Notes under the pieces: model-generated
The model's input: only the letters and a program-made list of their open reading frames with translations
Databases searched by the model: none
Told to the model about the DNA's origin: nothing
Part shown: one piece after another, positions 50,213 through 58,440 of the stretch
How the letters are laid out: each line of letters starts with the position of its first letter
How positions within the stretch are numbered: position 1 is the first letter of the stretch
Assembly: GCF_905397375.1 (NCBI RefSeq)
Contig: NZ_CAJPVG010000001.1
Location: 992,001 to 1,056,000 of the forward strand
DNA: 64,000 nt
Direction: 5' to 3'
From: Ralstonia mannitolilytica
GTDB taxonomy: Bacteria > Pseudomonadota > Gammaproteobacteria > Burkholderiales > Burkholderiaceae
Made by a program: the position numbers and the translations under genes

Positions 50213-51340
50213 TCAGGGCCTCTGCATGCCGAGGCGCGCGCGCCACGCCTGGCGGCGGCCGCGCATCCATTCCACCGTGCGGCGGCCCAGCGCAATGGAC
50301 GGCTGTTCGACGTAACGATGCAGCAGCGCAGCCAGCGCCACCGTGAGGCCGAGATTGATGGCAAAGAGCATCAGCTGCGTGCCGATCCACTCCGGTGCCA
50401 GTACGCCCACCACGCGGTGCGTGGACTCGATGACGCTTGGATGCACGAGATACAGCGCATAGGAAATCTCACCAAGCCAGACGGCCATGCGCGGTACGCG
50501 CAGTGTGCCGCAGTGCTCCATTGCCACCATGCCGACGAGCAGCGCACCGGCGGGGAGTCCCCGTCCAACCAGGTCGAACTTGGGAACGGGCCCGATCACC
50601 GACAGCACGAAGGTGGTCACACCCAAGACCATCAGCACACGAGCCAGCGCGGGCGTCAGCCGATGCCGATGCGCCGCATACAGCCACCCCAGTCCCGCGC
50701 CGAGCAGGAACTCGAGCACCAGCGGGTTGGCCGCCATGGCCTGCAGCGGCGTGGCCCAGTCATACAGCGCTTCCGGGCTGCGTTGCACGAGACCGTCGTG
50801 CCAGAACGGCATGATGACCGTGGTCGTGAACAACCCGAGCGCGACGACGGCAAGCGCGCGCCGGCCGAACAGCGCCAGCCCCACCGCGCACAGTGCGTAG
50901 AAGAAGACTTCGTAGTTGAGCGACCAGCCGACATACAGCGCCGGATAGCCGAAATACGGCGCGTCCGTGTTGGCTTGGGGCAGGAACGCCAGTGACGTCA
51001 ACAACACGCCTGTCGAGACCGGGTTCAGCCATGTCGAGTGGAGCACCGACATCAGCCAGTAAGGCGGCACAAGCCGGAACGCCCGCTTCACCAGGAACTC
51101 GCCGGGCGGCTCGGGCCCCTTCGGGCCCAGGATGGCGGCCCAGGCGATGATGAAGCCGCTGATGACGAAGAACACGTCCACGCCGACATGCCCACGCTTG
51201 ATCACGTGCGTGGTTAGCCACGCCAGTGCAGGAATGTCGGCATGGGCGAGGGCGAGGCCCGAGTGGAATACCACCACGTAGAGGGCGGCAAAGCCCCGCA
51301 GCGCCTGGATGCTGAGGAGAGACGACGTTGAACGGTTCAC
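50213..51340 (-). CDS. Acyltransferase 3 family membrane protein (OafA/YrhL type)
   Basis: A 375-residue integral membrane acyltransferase with about ten helices. It opens LLSIQALRGFAALYVVVFHSG, the family R-G-x-A and H signature, then GHVGVDVFFVISGFIIAWA and YALYLVHPSVI. Such enzymes transfer acetyl or other acyl groups to surface polysaccharides or lipids. ATG 51340. It lies upstream of the pcaD remnant on the same strand; the C-terminus (RRQAWRARLGMQRP) could itself be affected by the deletion that removed the pcaD start, but length is normal. Confidence 0.88.
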   Translation of the reverse strand: MNRSTSSLLSIQALRGFAALYVVVFHSGLALAHADIPALAWLTTHVIKRGHVGVDVFFVISGFIIAWAAILGPKGPEPPGEFLVKRAFRLVPPYWLMSVLHSTWLNPVSTGVLLTSLAFLPQANTDAPYFGYPALYVGWSLNYEVFFYALCAVGLALFGRRALAVVALGLFTTTVIMPFWHDGLVQRSPEALYDWATPLQAMAANPLVLEFLLGAGLGWLYAAHRHRLTPALARVLMVLGVTTFVLSVIGPVPKFDLVGRGLPAGALLVGMVAMEHCGTLRVPRMAVWLGEISYALYLVHPSVIESTHRVVGVLAPEWIGTQLMLFAINLGLTVALAALLHRYVEQPSIALGRRTVEWMRGRRQAWRARLGMQRP

Positions 51341-51427
51341 GCACGATGGACGACCTTGCGCAACCGAGGTTCCGCAGCCGTCTCGTTGTCGAAACTCAAC
51401 CTGCCGAGCAAGCGACGTGCCGACCGC

Positions 51428-52711
51428 TCAACCGATACGGCCGCAGCGGGCCGCACGCTCCAGCAGCAGCGCGCGCTCCTGCCCATTGCGGGCGAGGGCG
51501 GCGGCACGTTCGTACTCCGCGCGGGCCTCGTCCAGCCGGTCAAGACGCGCAAGAAGATCTGCGCGCACGCTGGGCAGCAGGTGATAGCCGCGCAGGGCTG
51601 GTTCCGTCAGCAGCGTATCGGCAATCTCGAGCCCTGCCGCTGGGCCATAGGCCATGGCGACGGCCACAGCGCGATTCAGTTCCACGACCGGAGACGGCGT
51701 GAGCTGGGCGAGCGCATCGTACAGCGCGGCAATGCGCATCCAGTCGGTCTGGTCGGCAGTGCGTGCGCTGGCATGGCATGCCGCGATGGCGGCCTGCAAG
51801 CCGTACGACCCCAGCCCCTTGCCGCACGCCTGCGCTTGGGCCAGTGCCGCAAAGCCGCGCCGGACGAGCAGGTAGTCCCACCGGCTGCGGTCCTGATCCA
51901 TGAGCAGGATCGGTCGGCCGCCCGGTCCTACGCGTGCACGCAGCCGCGAGGCCTGCAGTTCCATCAAGGCCAGCAGGCCGTGCACTTCCGGCTCGTTGGG
52001 CATGAGCCCGGCCAGGATGCGGCCCAGGCGCTGCGCTTCTTCGCACAGGGTGGGGCGCGTCCAGTCGTCGCCGGCGGTAGCGGCATAGCCTTCGTTGAAG
52101 ATGAGATAGACGACCTGCAGCACGGCCGAAAGCCGCTCCGGCAACTGGCCCGCCTCGGGCAGCTCGAACGGCACGCGCGCGGCGGACAGCGTCTTCTTCG
52201 CACGCACGATGCGTTGTGCGATGGTGGGCTCCGGCACCAGGAAGGCGCGGGCGATCTCATCGGTTGTCAGGCCGCCCAACATGCGCAGCGTGAGCGCCAC
52301 GCGACCCTCGTGCGGCAGCACCGGATGGCACGCGATGAAGAGCAGGCGCAGCAGGTCGTCGCCGACGGCCTCGTCGCGCGCGGTTTCGGCATCGGCATGG
52401 GCCAGTTCCTGCTCGACCTCCAGCTCGATGGCGAGCAGTGCACGCTTCTGCTCGGCAAGCGTGTGATGGCGCAGCCGGTCGATGGCGCGGTGCTTGGCAG
52501 TGGCCGTGAGCCACGCCGCCGGGTTATCCGGAATGCCCGATGCCGGCCATTGTTCGAGCGCGGCAACGAGCGCATCCTGCGCCAGCTCTTCGGCCAGGCC
52601 CACATCGCGCAGCAGCCGCGCGAGCCCGGCGATGATCCTGGCCGACTCGATGCGCCACACCGCCTCGATGGTGCGGTGGATGGCGTGCGATGCCTGCGTT
52701 GAGTCGGCCAT
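51428..52711 (-). CDS. ECF sigma factor with C-terminal TPR-like extension (ECF42 type)
   Basis: A 427-residue protein from ATG 52711; an ATG three codons earlier is possible. Region 2 is IAGLARLLRDVGLAEELAQDALVAALEQWP with AWLTATAKHRAIDRLRHH. Region 4 is LALTLRMLGG-like LTLRMLGGLTTDEIARAFLVPEPTIAQRIVRAKKTL. The long C-terminal half is helical (TPR/DUF6596-like). This layout, with a DGPF/YCII gene 20 bp upstream in the same operon, defines the ECF42 group, in which no anti-sigma factor is known and the C-terminal extension is needed for activity. Signal unknown. Confidence 0.9.
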   Translation of the reverse strand: MADSTQASHAIHRTIEAVWRIESARIIAGLARLLRDVGLAEELAQDALVAALEQWPASGIPDNPAAWLTATAKHRAIDRLRHHTLAEQKRALLAIELEVEQELAHADAETARDEAVGDDLLRLLFIACHPVLPHEGRVALTLRMLGGLTTDEIARAFLVPEPTIAQRIVRAKKTLSAARVPFELPEAGQLPERLSAVLQVVYLIFNEGYAATAGDDWTRPTLCEEAQRLGRILAGLMPNEPEVHGLLALMELQASRLRARVGPGGRPILLMDQDRSRWDYLLVRRGFAALAQAQACGKGLGSYGLQAAIAACHASARTADQTDWMRIAALYDALAQLTPSPVVELNRAVAVAMAYGPAAGLEIADTLLTEPALRGYHLLPSVRADLLARLDRLDEARAEYERAAALARNGQERALLLERAARCGRIG

Positions 52712-52731
52712 GGACGGCATGCGGGACGGGC

Positions 52732-53163
52732 TTACGGCTGCTTCGCTGCGAGCTCCGCGCGCAGGCGTTCTTCACGCTCGCGCGCTTCCGGCGTGAACTC
52801 CGCACCAAAATCTTCCGCCTCGAAAACGCGCCGCACTTCGAGGCGCACATTGCCGCCGCCGTCGAGCCCGGGCCAGCGCTTGACCCATTCGAGCGCTTCT
52901 TCTTCCGACTTCACCTGCAGCATCGTGTAGCCGGCGATGAGCTCCTTGGCCTCGGCAAACGGGCCGTCGATGACGGTCGGCTTGCCGCCTCGGAACTCCA
53001 CGCGCGCGCCGCGCGAACTTGGGTGCAGGCCTTCGCCGCCCAGCAGCACGCCGGCCTTGGCGAGCTCTTCCATGTAGTTGCCCATGGCGTTGAGCAGTTC
53101 TTCGCTGGGCATCACGCCGGCTTCGGTGTCCTTGTCGGCCATTCGCAGGACCATGAATCGCAT
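52732..53163 (-). CDS. YCII-related DGPF-domain protein
   Basis: A 143-residue protein. It starts MRFMVLRMADKDTEAGVMPSEEL, includes GEGLHPSSRGARVEFRGGKPTVIDGPFAEAKELIAGY with the name-giving Asp-Gly-Pro-Phe, and ends in a charged helix. DGPF proteins are regular partners of ECF42 sigma factors and are often their regulon. Biochemical role is unknown; a ferredoxin-like dimeric fold with a His/Asp site is expected. GGAG lies upstream of ATG 53163, and the sigma gene follows directly. Confidence 0.9.
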   Translation of the reverse strand: MRFMVLRMADKDTEAGVMPSEELLNAMGNYMEELAKAGVLLGGEGLHPSSRGARVEFRGGKPTVIDGPFAEAKELIAGYTMLQVKSEEEALEWVKRWPGLDGGGNVRLEVRRVFEAEDFGAEFTPEAREREERLRAELAAKQP

Positions 53164-53297
53164 GGGGTTCTCCTTGGGGGTTGGGTCGGGAGGAGGCGCG
53201 AGCGTTTCGCGCCCCTACCTGCACGTCGAATGAAGGGTGGCCGGAATCGACACGTCCCGTTGTCAAAAGTGTAACGAGATGTAAATGGCGGGCGGTG

Positions 53298-53696
53298 TCA
53301 CTGCCGCAAGGCGGCGGCCGTTGCGGCCGGGGAGCCGGTGGCGCATGGTGCCGGGGCCGCGTCGCCCAGCTCGTTGGCGCGATAGGACTCGCCCCATTCC
53401 CGCAGGCTGATGAGCACGGGCGCCAGCGATTCGCCGAGCGGCGTCAGGGCGTATTCCACCTTGGGCGGCACCTGCGGATAGACGTGCCGCTCGATCACGC
53501 CGTCGGCCTCCAGTTCGCGCAACTGCAGCGTGAGCATGCGCTGCGTGGCATTGGGGATGAGCCGCGTCAGCTCCATGAAGCGCTTCTTTCCCGGCAGCAG
53601 GTGAAACAGGATCACCGGCTTCCACACGCCACCGATCACGGAAAGGGTGACTTCGACCGCGCAGCCGCTCTTGCCATCCAGACGTTTCAGACGCAT
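53298..53696 (-). CDS. HxlR-family regulator
   Basis: A 132-residue winged-helix regulator from ATG 53696. Hallmarks are DGKSGCAVEVTLSVIGGVWKPVILFHLL (single Cys before the GGVWK helix), MELTRLIPNATQRMLTLQLRELEADGVIERHVYPQVPPKVEYALTPLGESL, and a short Ala-rich tail. It is divergent from a quinone-oxidoreductase-like gene, the standard layout of QorR/HypR-like redox-responsive pairs; the Cys could be the sensor. A candidate dyad lies at 53700-53731. Confidence 0.9.
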   Translation of the reverse strand: MRLKRLDGKSGCAVEVTLSVIGGVWKPVILFHLLPGKKRFMELTRLIPNATQRMLTLQLRELEADGVIERHVYPQVPPKVEYALTPLGESLAPVLISLREWGESYRANELGDAAPAPCATGSPAATAAALRQ

Positions 53697-53699
53697 GAG

Positions 53700-53731
53700 T
53701 TGATACCTACAAAAATGATAGTACTGGTCAA
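53700..53731. promoter_or_regulatory. Candidate HxlR operator
   Basis: TTGATACCTAC (53700-53710) and GTACTGGTCAA (53721-53731) form an inverted repeat with 7 of 11 matches around a 10-base AT-rich spacer. It lies just upstream of the HxlR start and within the divergent promoter region. Confidence 0.4.
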
Positions 53732-53846
53732 AATTGTGCGTTCTTGCGAGCTTCGACGTACGCCACGACAATGCCTGCATCGCAGCCGTTGCGCAAGTGT
53801 TTGCAAGGCTGTCGTCTGCCAACCGTTCTGCTGAGGACCCTTCACC

Positions 53847-54854
53847 ATGAAAGGCATCACCCTGCGCCAGCCCGCTGGCCTCGACCAACTTCAATACGTC
53901 GATTTGCCCGATCCCGGCCAGCCCCGCGCCGGAGAAATCCGCGTGCGTGTGCACGCCAGCTCCCTGAACTTTCACGACCTGGGCGTCGTGACCGGCAAGA
54001 TGCCGAGCGCCGACGGCCGCATCCCGATGTCCGACGGCGCCGGCGTGGTCGAGGCGGTCGGCGAGGGCGTCGAGGAATTTGCCGTGGGCGATTCGGTGGT
54101 GTCGACGTTCTTCCCGACGTGGCTGGACGGCGGCCCCACCATCAGCGATTTCCAGACGGTGCCCGGCGACGGCGTGGACGGGTACGCACGCGAATACGTC
54201 GTCCGCCCCGCGCACTGGTTCACCCACGCACCGCGCGGCTACACCCACGCAGAAGCCGCCACACTGACCACGGCCGGGCTCACCGCGTGGCGGGCGCTGG
54301 TCGTCGACGCGCGGCTGAAGGCGGGCGACACCGTACTGGTGCTCGGTACGGGCGGCGTGTCGATCTTCGCGCTGCAGTTTGCCAAGCTGATGGGCGCCAG
54401 CGTGATCGCAACGTCGTCGTCGGATGAAAAGCTCGAGCGCGTGCGCGCACTCGGCGCAGACCACACGATCAACTATCGGCGCGATACCGACTGGGCCGCC
54501 AAGGTGCTCGAATACACCAACGGCCGTGGCGTCGATCAGGTGATCGAAGTCGGCGGGCCGGATACGCTGGCGCAATCCATCCAGGCGTGCCGCACGGGGG
54601 GCCACATCTCATTGATCGGGGTGCTGACCGGCATTGCCGGCCCGGTGCCGACGGTCGAGCTGATGCGCCGCCACCAGACGCTGCAGGGCCTGATCGTGGG
54701 CAGCCGCAGCCAGCAGCGCGACATGGTCCGCGCGATTGAGGCCACGGGGATGAAGCCCGTGATCGACCGCACGTTCGCGCTGCCGGACATTGGCGAGGCG
54801 TTTGCGCATCAGGCCGCCGGCAAGCATTTCGGCAAGCTTTGCCTGTCGATCTGA
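53847..54854 (+). CDS. Zinc-independent MDR oxidoreductase (quinone oxidoreductase-like)
   Basis: A 335-residue medium-chain dehydrogenase/reductase from ATG 53847. It has a GroES-like N-terminus (RVHASSLNFHDLGVVTGKMP, typical of QOR where zinc ligands are absent), nucleotide-binding VLVLGTGGVSIFALQFAKLMGASVIATSSSDEKLERV and NGRGVDQVIEVGGPDTL. It lacks the catalytic and structural Cys sets of alcohol dehydrogenases. It probably reduces quinones or enones with NADPH, under control of the divergent HxlR regulator. Confidence 0.88.
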   Translation: MKGITLRQPAGLDQLQYVDLPDPGQPRAGEIRVRVHASSLNFHDLGVVTGKMPSADGRIPMSDGAGVVEAVGEGVEEFAVGDSVVSTFFPTWLDGGPTISDFQTVPGDGVDGYAREYVVRPAHWFTHAPRGYTHAEAATLTTAGLTAWRALVVDARLKAGDTVLVLGTGGVSIFALQFAKLMGASVIATSSSDEKLERVRALGADHTINYRRDTDWAAKVLEYTNGRGVDQVIEVGGPDTLAQSIQACRTGGHISLIGVLTGIAGPVPTVELMRRHQTLQGLIVGSRSQQRDMVRAIEATGMKPVIDRTFALPDIGEAFAHQAAGKHFGKLCLSI

Positions 54855-54890
54855 ACGTGGGGTTGGTGGCGTGCCCACCCCACAGCGGAG

Positions 54891-54920
54891 GTGCCGGGCC
54901 CAGACCATTGGGCCGGGCAC
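54891..54920. terminator. Hairpin between convergent genes
   Basis: GTGCCGGGCCCA (54891-54902) pairs with TGGGCCGGGCAC (54909-54920) with one mismatch around a six-base loop. It lies between the oxidoreductase stop (54854) and the convergent GntR stop (54930). Confidence 0.55.
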
Positions 54921-54929
54921 ATACCGGCG

Positions 54930-55628
54930 CTAGACCGTGAAGAACTCCGGACGCTGGCGGCGCGTGATTTCAAGCACGGGAAGCACGCGGTCCAGATGCT
55001 CGCGCATGGCGCGCACGGCCTGCTTCGGGTTGCTCGAGGCCAGCGCGTCGATCACGGCGCGGTGCTCCGCGAGCACCTCGCTCATGCGCCCTTCCAGCGG
55101 AAGCGTCAGCAACCGGTAGCGGTCGATCTGCGTCTTGACGTCCAGGATGATCTGCCACACACCGGGGTAACCCGACAGCTCGGCCAGCGTGGCGTGAAAC
55201 GCTTCGTCGGTGCGGAAGAAACCGCGGCGGTTGCCTTCTCGCGCGCATTGGGCCTGGCGCTCGAGCACGACGTTGAGCTTGTGGATGCCCTCGGGCGTCA
55301 TGCGCTCGGCTGCCTTCTCGATGATGGCGGCCTCCAGCGCGCTACGCACGAGCATGGCTTCTTCGAGCGTATTGAGCGGGATGCGCGAGACGAACGTACC
55401 GACGCGCGCCTGGACATCGATGAGCCCCTCTTCAGCGAGCCGCTGCACAGCCTCGTGAACGGGCGTGCGGCTGGTGCCGAACTCTTCCGCCAGCGCTTTC
55501 TCGACGATGCGCGTGCCCGGCAGCAGTTCCATCTCGACGATGCGCTCGCGCAGGCTCAGATACACGCGGCGGGACGCGGTCATGGTGGCCGGATCCTCAG
55601 ACGGCGAGGGGCGTTGGCGCGAAGTCAT
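54930..55628 (-). CDS. GntR-family regulator (FadR subfamily, FCD domain)
   Basis: A 232-residue regulator; ATG 55628 or 55583. The winged helix is LRERIVEMELLPGTRIVEKALAEEFGTSRTPVHEAVQRLAEEGLIDVQARVGTFVS. The C-terminal FCD domain has metal-ligand candidates: Asp in RTDEAFHATLAELSG with His nearby, EHRAVIDAL and MREHLDRVL. FCD regulators bind small carboxylates. No divergent target gene is adjacent; the region upstream (to 56039) has no recognised gene. Confidence 0.9.
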   Translation of the reverse strand: MTSRQRPSPSEDPATMTASRRVYLSLRERIVEMELLPGTRIVEKALAEEFGTSRTPVHEAVQRLAEEGLIDVQARVGTFVSRIPLNTLEEAMLVRSALEAAIIEKAAERMTPEGIHKLNVVLERQAQCAREGNRRGFFRTDEAFHATLAELSGYPGVWQIILDVKTQIDRYRLLTLPLEGRMSEVLAEHRAVIDALASSNPKQAVRAMREHLDRVLPVLEITRRQRPEFFTV

Positions 55629-56039
55629 ATGGCTCGCAACAGGATTCGGGGTGGCAAGGGAAAGGTCGGCAACGCACTGCCTGAGGCTGTCGGCATGGGC
55701 CGGTCCGATGGCGTTGCGGGCATCATGATAGCGGCAAAGCTCACGCGCCCGAATGGAAGGCAGACAGGTGCAGCGTGTGCAAACCGTGCCCGGCAGGCCG
55801 GGCGCTCAGCACCGGTGGACCATGCCGATGGGGTGCCGAAGATGGCCTGGGCAGCGCACCTGCAGTAGCCCCGGCGGTGTACTGCATGCTGGTGTTAGAC
55901 ACCGCAACGTCGAACTGCGGCGGGGGCGTGTGCGAACCCGGCGGCGCCGACGGGTAGCCAGCGTTGAGGGCCGATGCGGGCACTCGAAACCCAATGCGTC
56001 AGCGGCGGCTTCAATACCGCTACGGAGCTCGGACCGCGC
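55629..56039. other. Intergenic region, 411 bp, no gene recognised
   Basis: GC-rich sequence upstream of the GntR gene and downstream of the cysteine-dioxygenase-like gene. Short open frames on both strands show no family resemblance. It presumably contains the GntR promoter and possibly remnants of a lost target gene. Confidence 0.4.
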
Positions 56040-56645
56040 TCAGGCTGCCTGCTTGGTCGCGCTCATGTAGTTGCGGTTGTAGTTCAGCACACGCCCGGTG
56101 GCGAGATCGAAACCGATGCGGCCCGTGAGTGTTTCGAGGGCGCGGCCGTACAGGTGGAAGTGCCGGGTCGGAGTGTTGCCGACGACGTGGATGCTGTGGA
56201 TGTCGTCGTCCAGGAAGGTGATGGGCGTGCCCGGCTGCACCACCACCTCGCGCGCCAGGCTCAGCGTGGCCCGTTCCGGATCACGGCCGTCATCGGTGCG
56301 CGTGTAGACGCGGTTCAGCTCTTCGCCTTCCAGCGCGACGATCACCGCCCATGTGGTGTGGTTGTGCGGTGGCGTCGCCTTGCCGGGGTTGATGGAGTTC
56401 AGGTACAGCGCGAAAGTCTTGTCCGCCTCTTCATGCAGGAGGTAGCGGCTGGAGGCATCGGCATCGTCCGCAGGGGGCGGCGGAAAGGCGTCGAACGGAA
56501 ACAGCGACTCCTGCGCGGCCAGTTCCTGGAGCCGCTCTGCAATGCGTGCAAGCGATGCGCGCGTGATGCCGTCCTGCGCTGCTATCGCACGGACGGCGAC
56601 GAGGGTTTGACGGATGGCGTGGTCGCGTTGCTCGGCGAGGCTCAT
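56040..56645 (-). CDS. Cysteine-dioxygenase-like cupin protein
   Basis: A 201-residue cupin of the CDO_I type. Iron ligands are visible in TPPHNHTTWAVIVALEGEE (two His) and DDDIHSIHVVG (third His), with the family pattern RVYTRTDDG between. The enzyme class oxidises thiols such as cysteine or 3-mercaptopropionate to sulfinates. The whole protein has no Cys, so the Cys-Tyr crosslink of animal cysteine dioxygenase cannot form, as in many bacterial thiol dioxygenases. It is divergent from the four-rhodanese gene, supporting a role in sulfur metabolism. Confidence 0.85.
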   Translation of the reverse strand: MSLAEQRDHAIRQTLVAVRAIAAQDGITRASLARIAERLQELAAQESLFPFDAFPPPPADDADASSRYLLHEEADKTFALYLNSINPGKATPPHNHTTWAVIVALEGEELNRVYTRTDDGRDPERATLSLAREVVVQPGTPITFLDDDIHSIHVVGNTPTRHFHLYGRALETLTGRIGFDLATGRVLNYNRNYMSATKQAA

Positions 56646-56814
56646 GGCAGATCAGGTCAGAGGAAGGACACCGGAGTGTAGAACGCTGAACCGGCGCCAC
56701 CAACGCATGATCCTGCATATGGATAGATGCATCGCTTCGTTCTCGCGTGCGTGCCGGCGTGCCTACCATGGCTGCCTCCAGCAACCGCAGAATACGCATC
56801 CACGCGAGGCCCGC

Positions 56815-58440
56815 ATGTCCGTTCCATCCATCCACGCCACCACGCTCAAGACCTGGTTGCATGACGGTGCCGAGATCGCGCTGTTCGACGTGCGCGAAGC
56901 CGGCGAGTTTGGTGAAGGGCACCTGTTTCTGGCCACGCCCGTGCCCTACAGCCGGCTGGAGGTGGAAGCCGTGCGGCTGGCACCCCGGCGCGCCGTGCGC
57001 CTCGTCGTGACCGATGCCGATGGCGGCGCCCTCGCTACACTGGCTGCGCGGCGCCTGACCGATCTCGGTTACACCAGCGTGCACGTGCTGGAAGGCGGCA
57101 ATGCGGCTTGGCAGGCCGCGGGGTATGCGCTGTTCCAGGGTGTCAACGTGCCGTCCAAGACGTTCGGCGAGCTCGCGGAACTGGCTTACCAGACGCCGCA
57201 TATCACGGCGGGCGAGCTCGCCGCCTGGCAACGTGAACACAAGCGGCACATCTTGCTCGATGGGCGCACCGTCGCCGAATACCGCCGCATGACGATTCCC
57301 GGTGCGGTGTCGTGCCCGAACGGTGAACTGGCGCTGCGTGCGCCTGCGCTCATCCCGGATGACGACACGCCCGTCGTCGTCAATTGCGCGGGCCGCACGC
57401 GCAGCATCATCGGTGCGCAGACGCTGCGCAACCTCGGCCTGCGCAACCCGATCTATGCCCTGGAAAACGGTACGCAGGGCTGGCAACTGCATGGCCTCGC
57501 GCTCGAGCACGGCGCAGACCGTCGCTACCCCGACACGATCGACGTGCCTGCGCGCCGCCGTGCGCAGGAAGCCGTCACCGAGCTGTCGCGCCGGTTTGCC
57601 GTACCCAGCGTCACCGCCGCCGATGTCCGGGCCGAGCGGCAGCGCGACGCGCGCACGGTCTTCCTGCTCGATGTGCGCCCTGCCGAGGCGTTTGCACGCG
57701 GCAGCCTTCCAGGGGCGGTGCATGCGCCGGGCGGCCAGCTGCTGCAGGCGACGGACCAATACGTTGGCGTGCGCGGGGCTCGGCTGATCGTCTTCGACGA
57801 CGATGGCATCCGCGCGCCGGTGATCGTCAGCTGGCTGCGGCAGATGGGCCACGATGCCGTCGTGCTCGACGGTGGCCTGAGCGAGGCGAATGCCGCCGCA
57901 CTCGTGCAAAGCGACGCGGCGTGGCAGCCGCCCGCGCTCTCTGGCATCGCTGCCGCAGCGCTGCACAATGGCCTCCCGCATGGGCAGACGCAGGTGTTCG
58001 ATCTGCGCAGCAGCGCGGCCTATCGCGCGGGCCACATCCCCGGCGCACGCTGGGCGACACGGCGCCAGTTGGCTGGTGTGCGTGGCGTGCATGTGGTGCT
58101 CGTCGATGACGATCCCGCTGTCAGCGCGCTGGCCGCGGTGGACGTGCGCGAGCACGGCGCCGCGTCCGTGCAGCGCCTGGATGGCGGCATCCCTGCCTGG
58201 CACGCCGCCGGATATCCGCTCGAAGCCACGCCCGCAATGCCGACCGACCCCGAGCGCATCGATTACCTCTTCTTCGTGCACGACCGCCACGACGGCAATC
58301 TCGAGGCGGCGCGCGGCTACCTGGCCTGGGAAGTCGGCCTCGTGGCGCAACTCGATGCGCTGGAACGCGCCGCCTTCAAGCCCGGCTTGCCCGCGCACGC
58401 GCGTGCCGCATCCGAAGCCAACGAAGTGGAGGCCCAATGA
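56815..58440 (+). CDS. Four-domain rhodanese-like sulfurtransferase
   Basis: A 541-residue protein from ATG 56815. It holds four rhodanese modules: about residues 8-105 (IALFDVREAGEFGEGH), 125-235 (HILLDGRTVAEYRRMTIPGAVSCPNGE), 265-365 (VFLLDVRPAEAFARGSLPGAVHAPGGQ) and 375-470 (VFDLRSSAAYRAGHIPGARWATR). Only the second has the catalytic Cys, VVVNCAGRTRS near residue 191. The matching loops of the others read VTDADGG, VFDDDG and LVDDDP, so three are non-catalytic. A C-terminal segment of about 60 residues ends the protein. Its stop overlaps the next start (ATGA), coupling it to a beta-lyase that could generate sulfide or persulfide. Confidence 0.88.
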   Translation: MSVPSIHATTLKTWLHDGAEIALFDVREAGEFGEGHLFLATPVPYSRLEVEAVRLAPRRAVRLVVTDADGGALATLAARRLTDLGYTSVHVLEGGNAAWQAAGYALFQGVNVPSKTFGELAELAYQTPHITAGELAAWQREHKRHILLDGRTVAEYRRMTIPGAVSCPNGELALRAPALIPDDDTPVVVNCAGRTRSIIGAQTLRNLGLRNPIYALENGTQGWQLHGLALEHGADRRYPDTIDVPARRRAQEAVTELSRRFAVPSVTAADVRAERQRDARTVFLLDVRPAEAFARGSLPGAVHAPGGQLLQATDQYVGVRGARLIVFDDDGIRAPVIVSWLRQMGHDAVVLDGGLSEANAAALVQSDAAWQPPALSGIAAAALHNGLPHGQTQVFDLRSSAAYRAGHIPGARWATRRQLAGVRGVHVVLVDDDPAVSALAAVDVREHGAASVQRLDGGIPAWHAAGYPLEATPAMPTDPERIDYLFFVHDRHDGNLEAARGYLAWEVGLVAQLDALERAAFKPGLPAHARAASEANEVEAQ

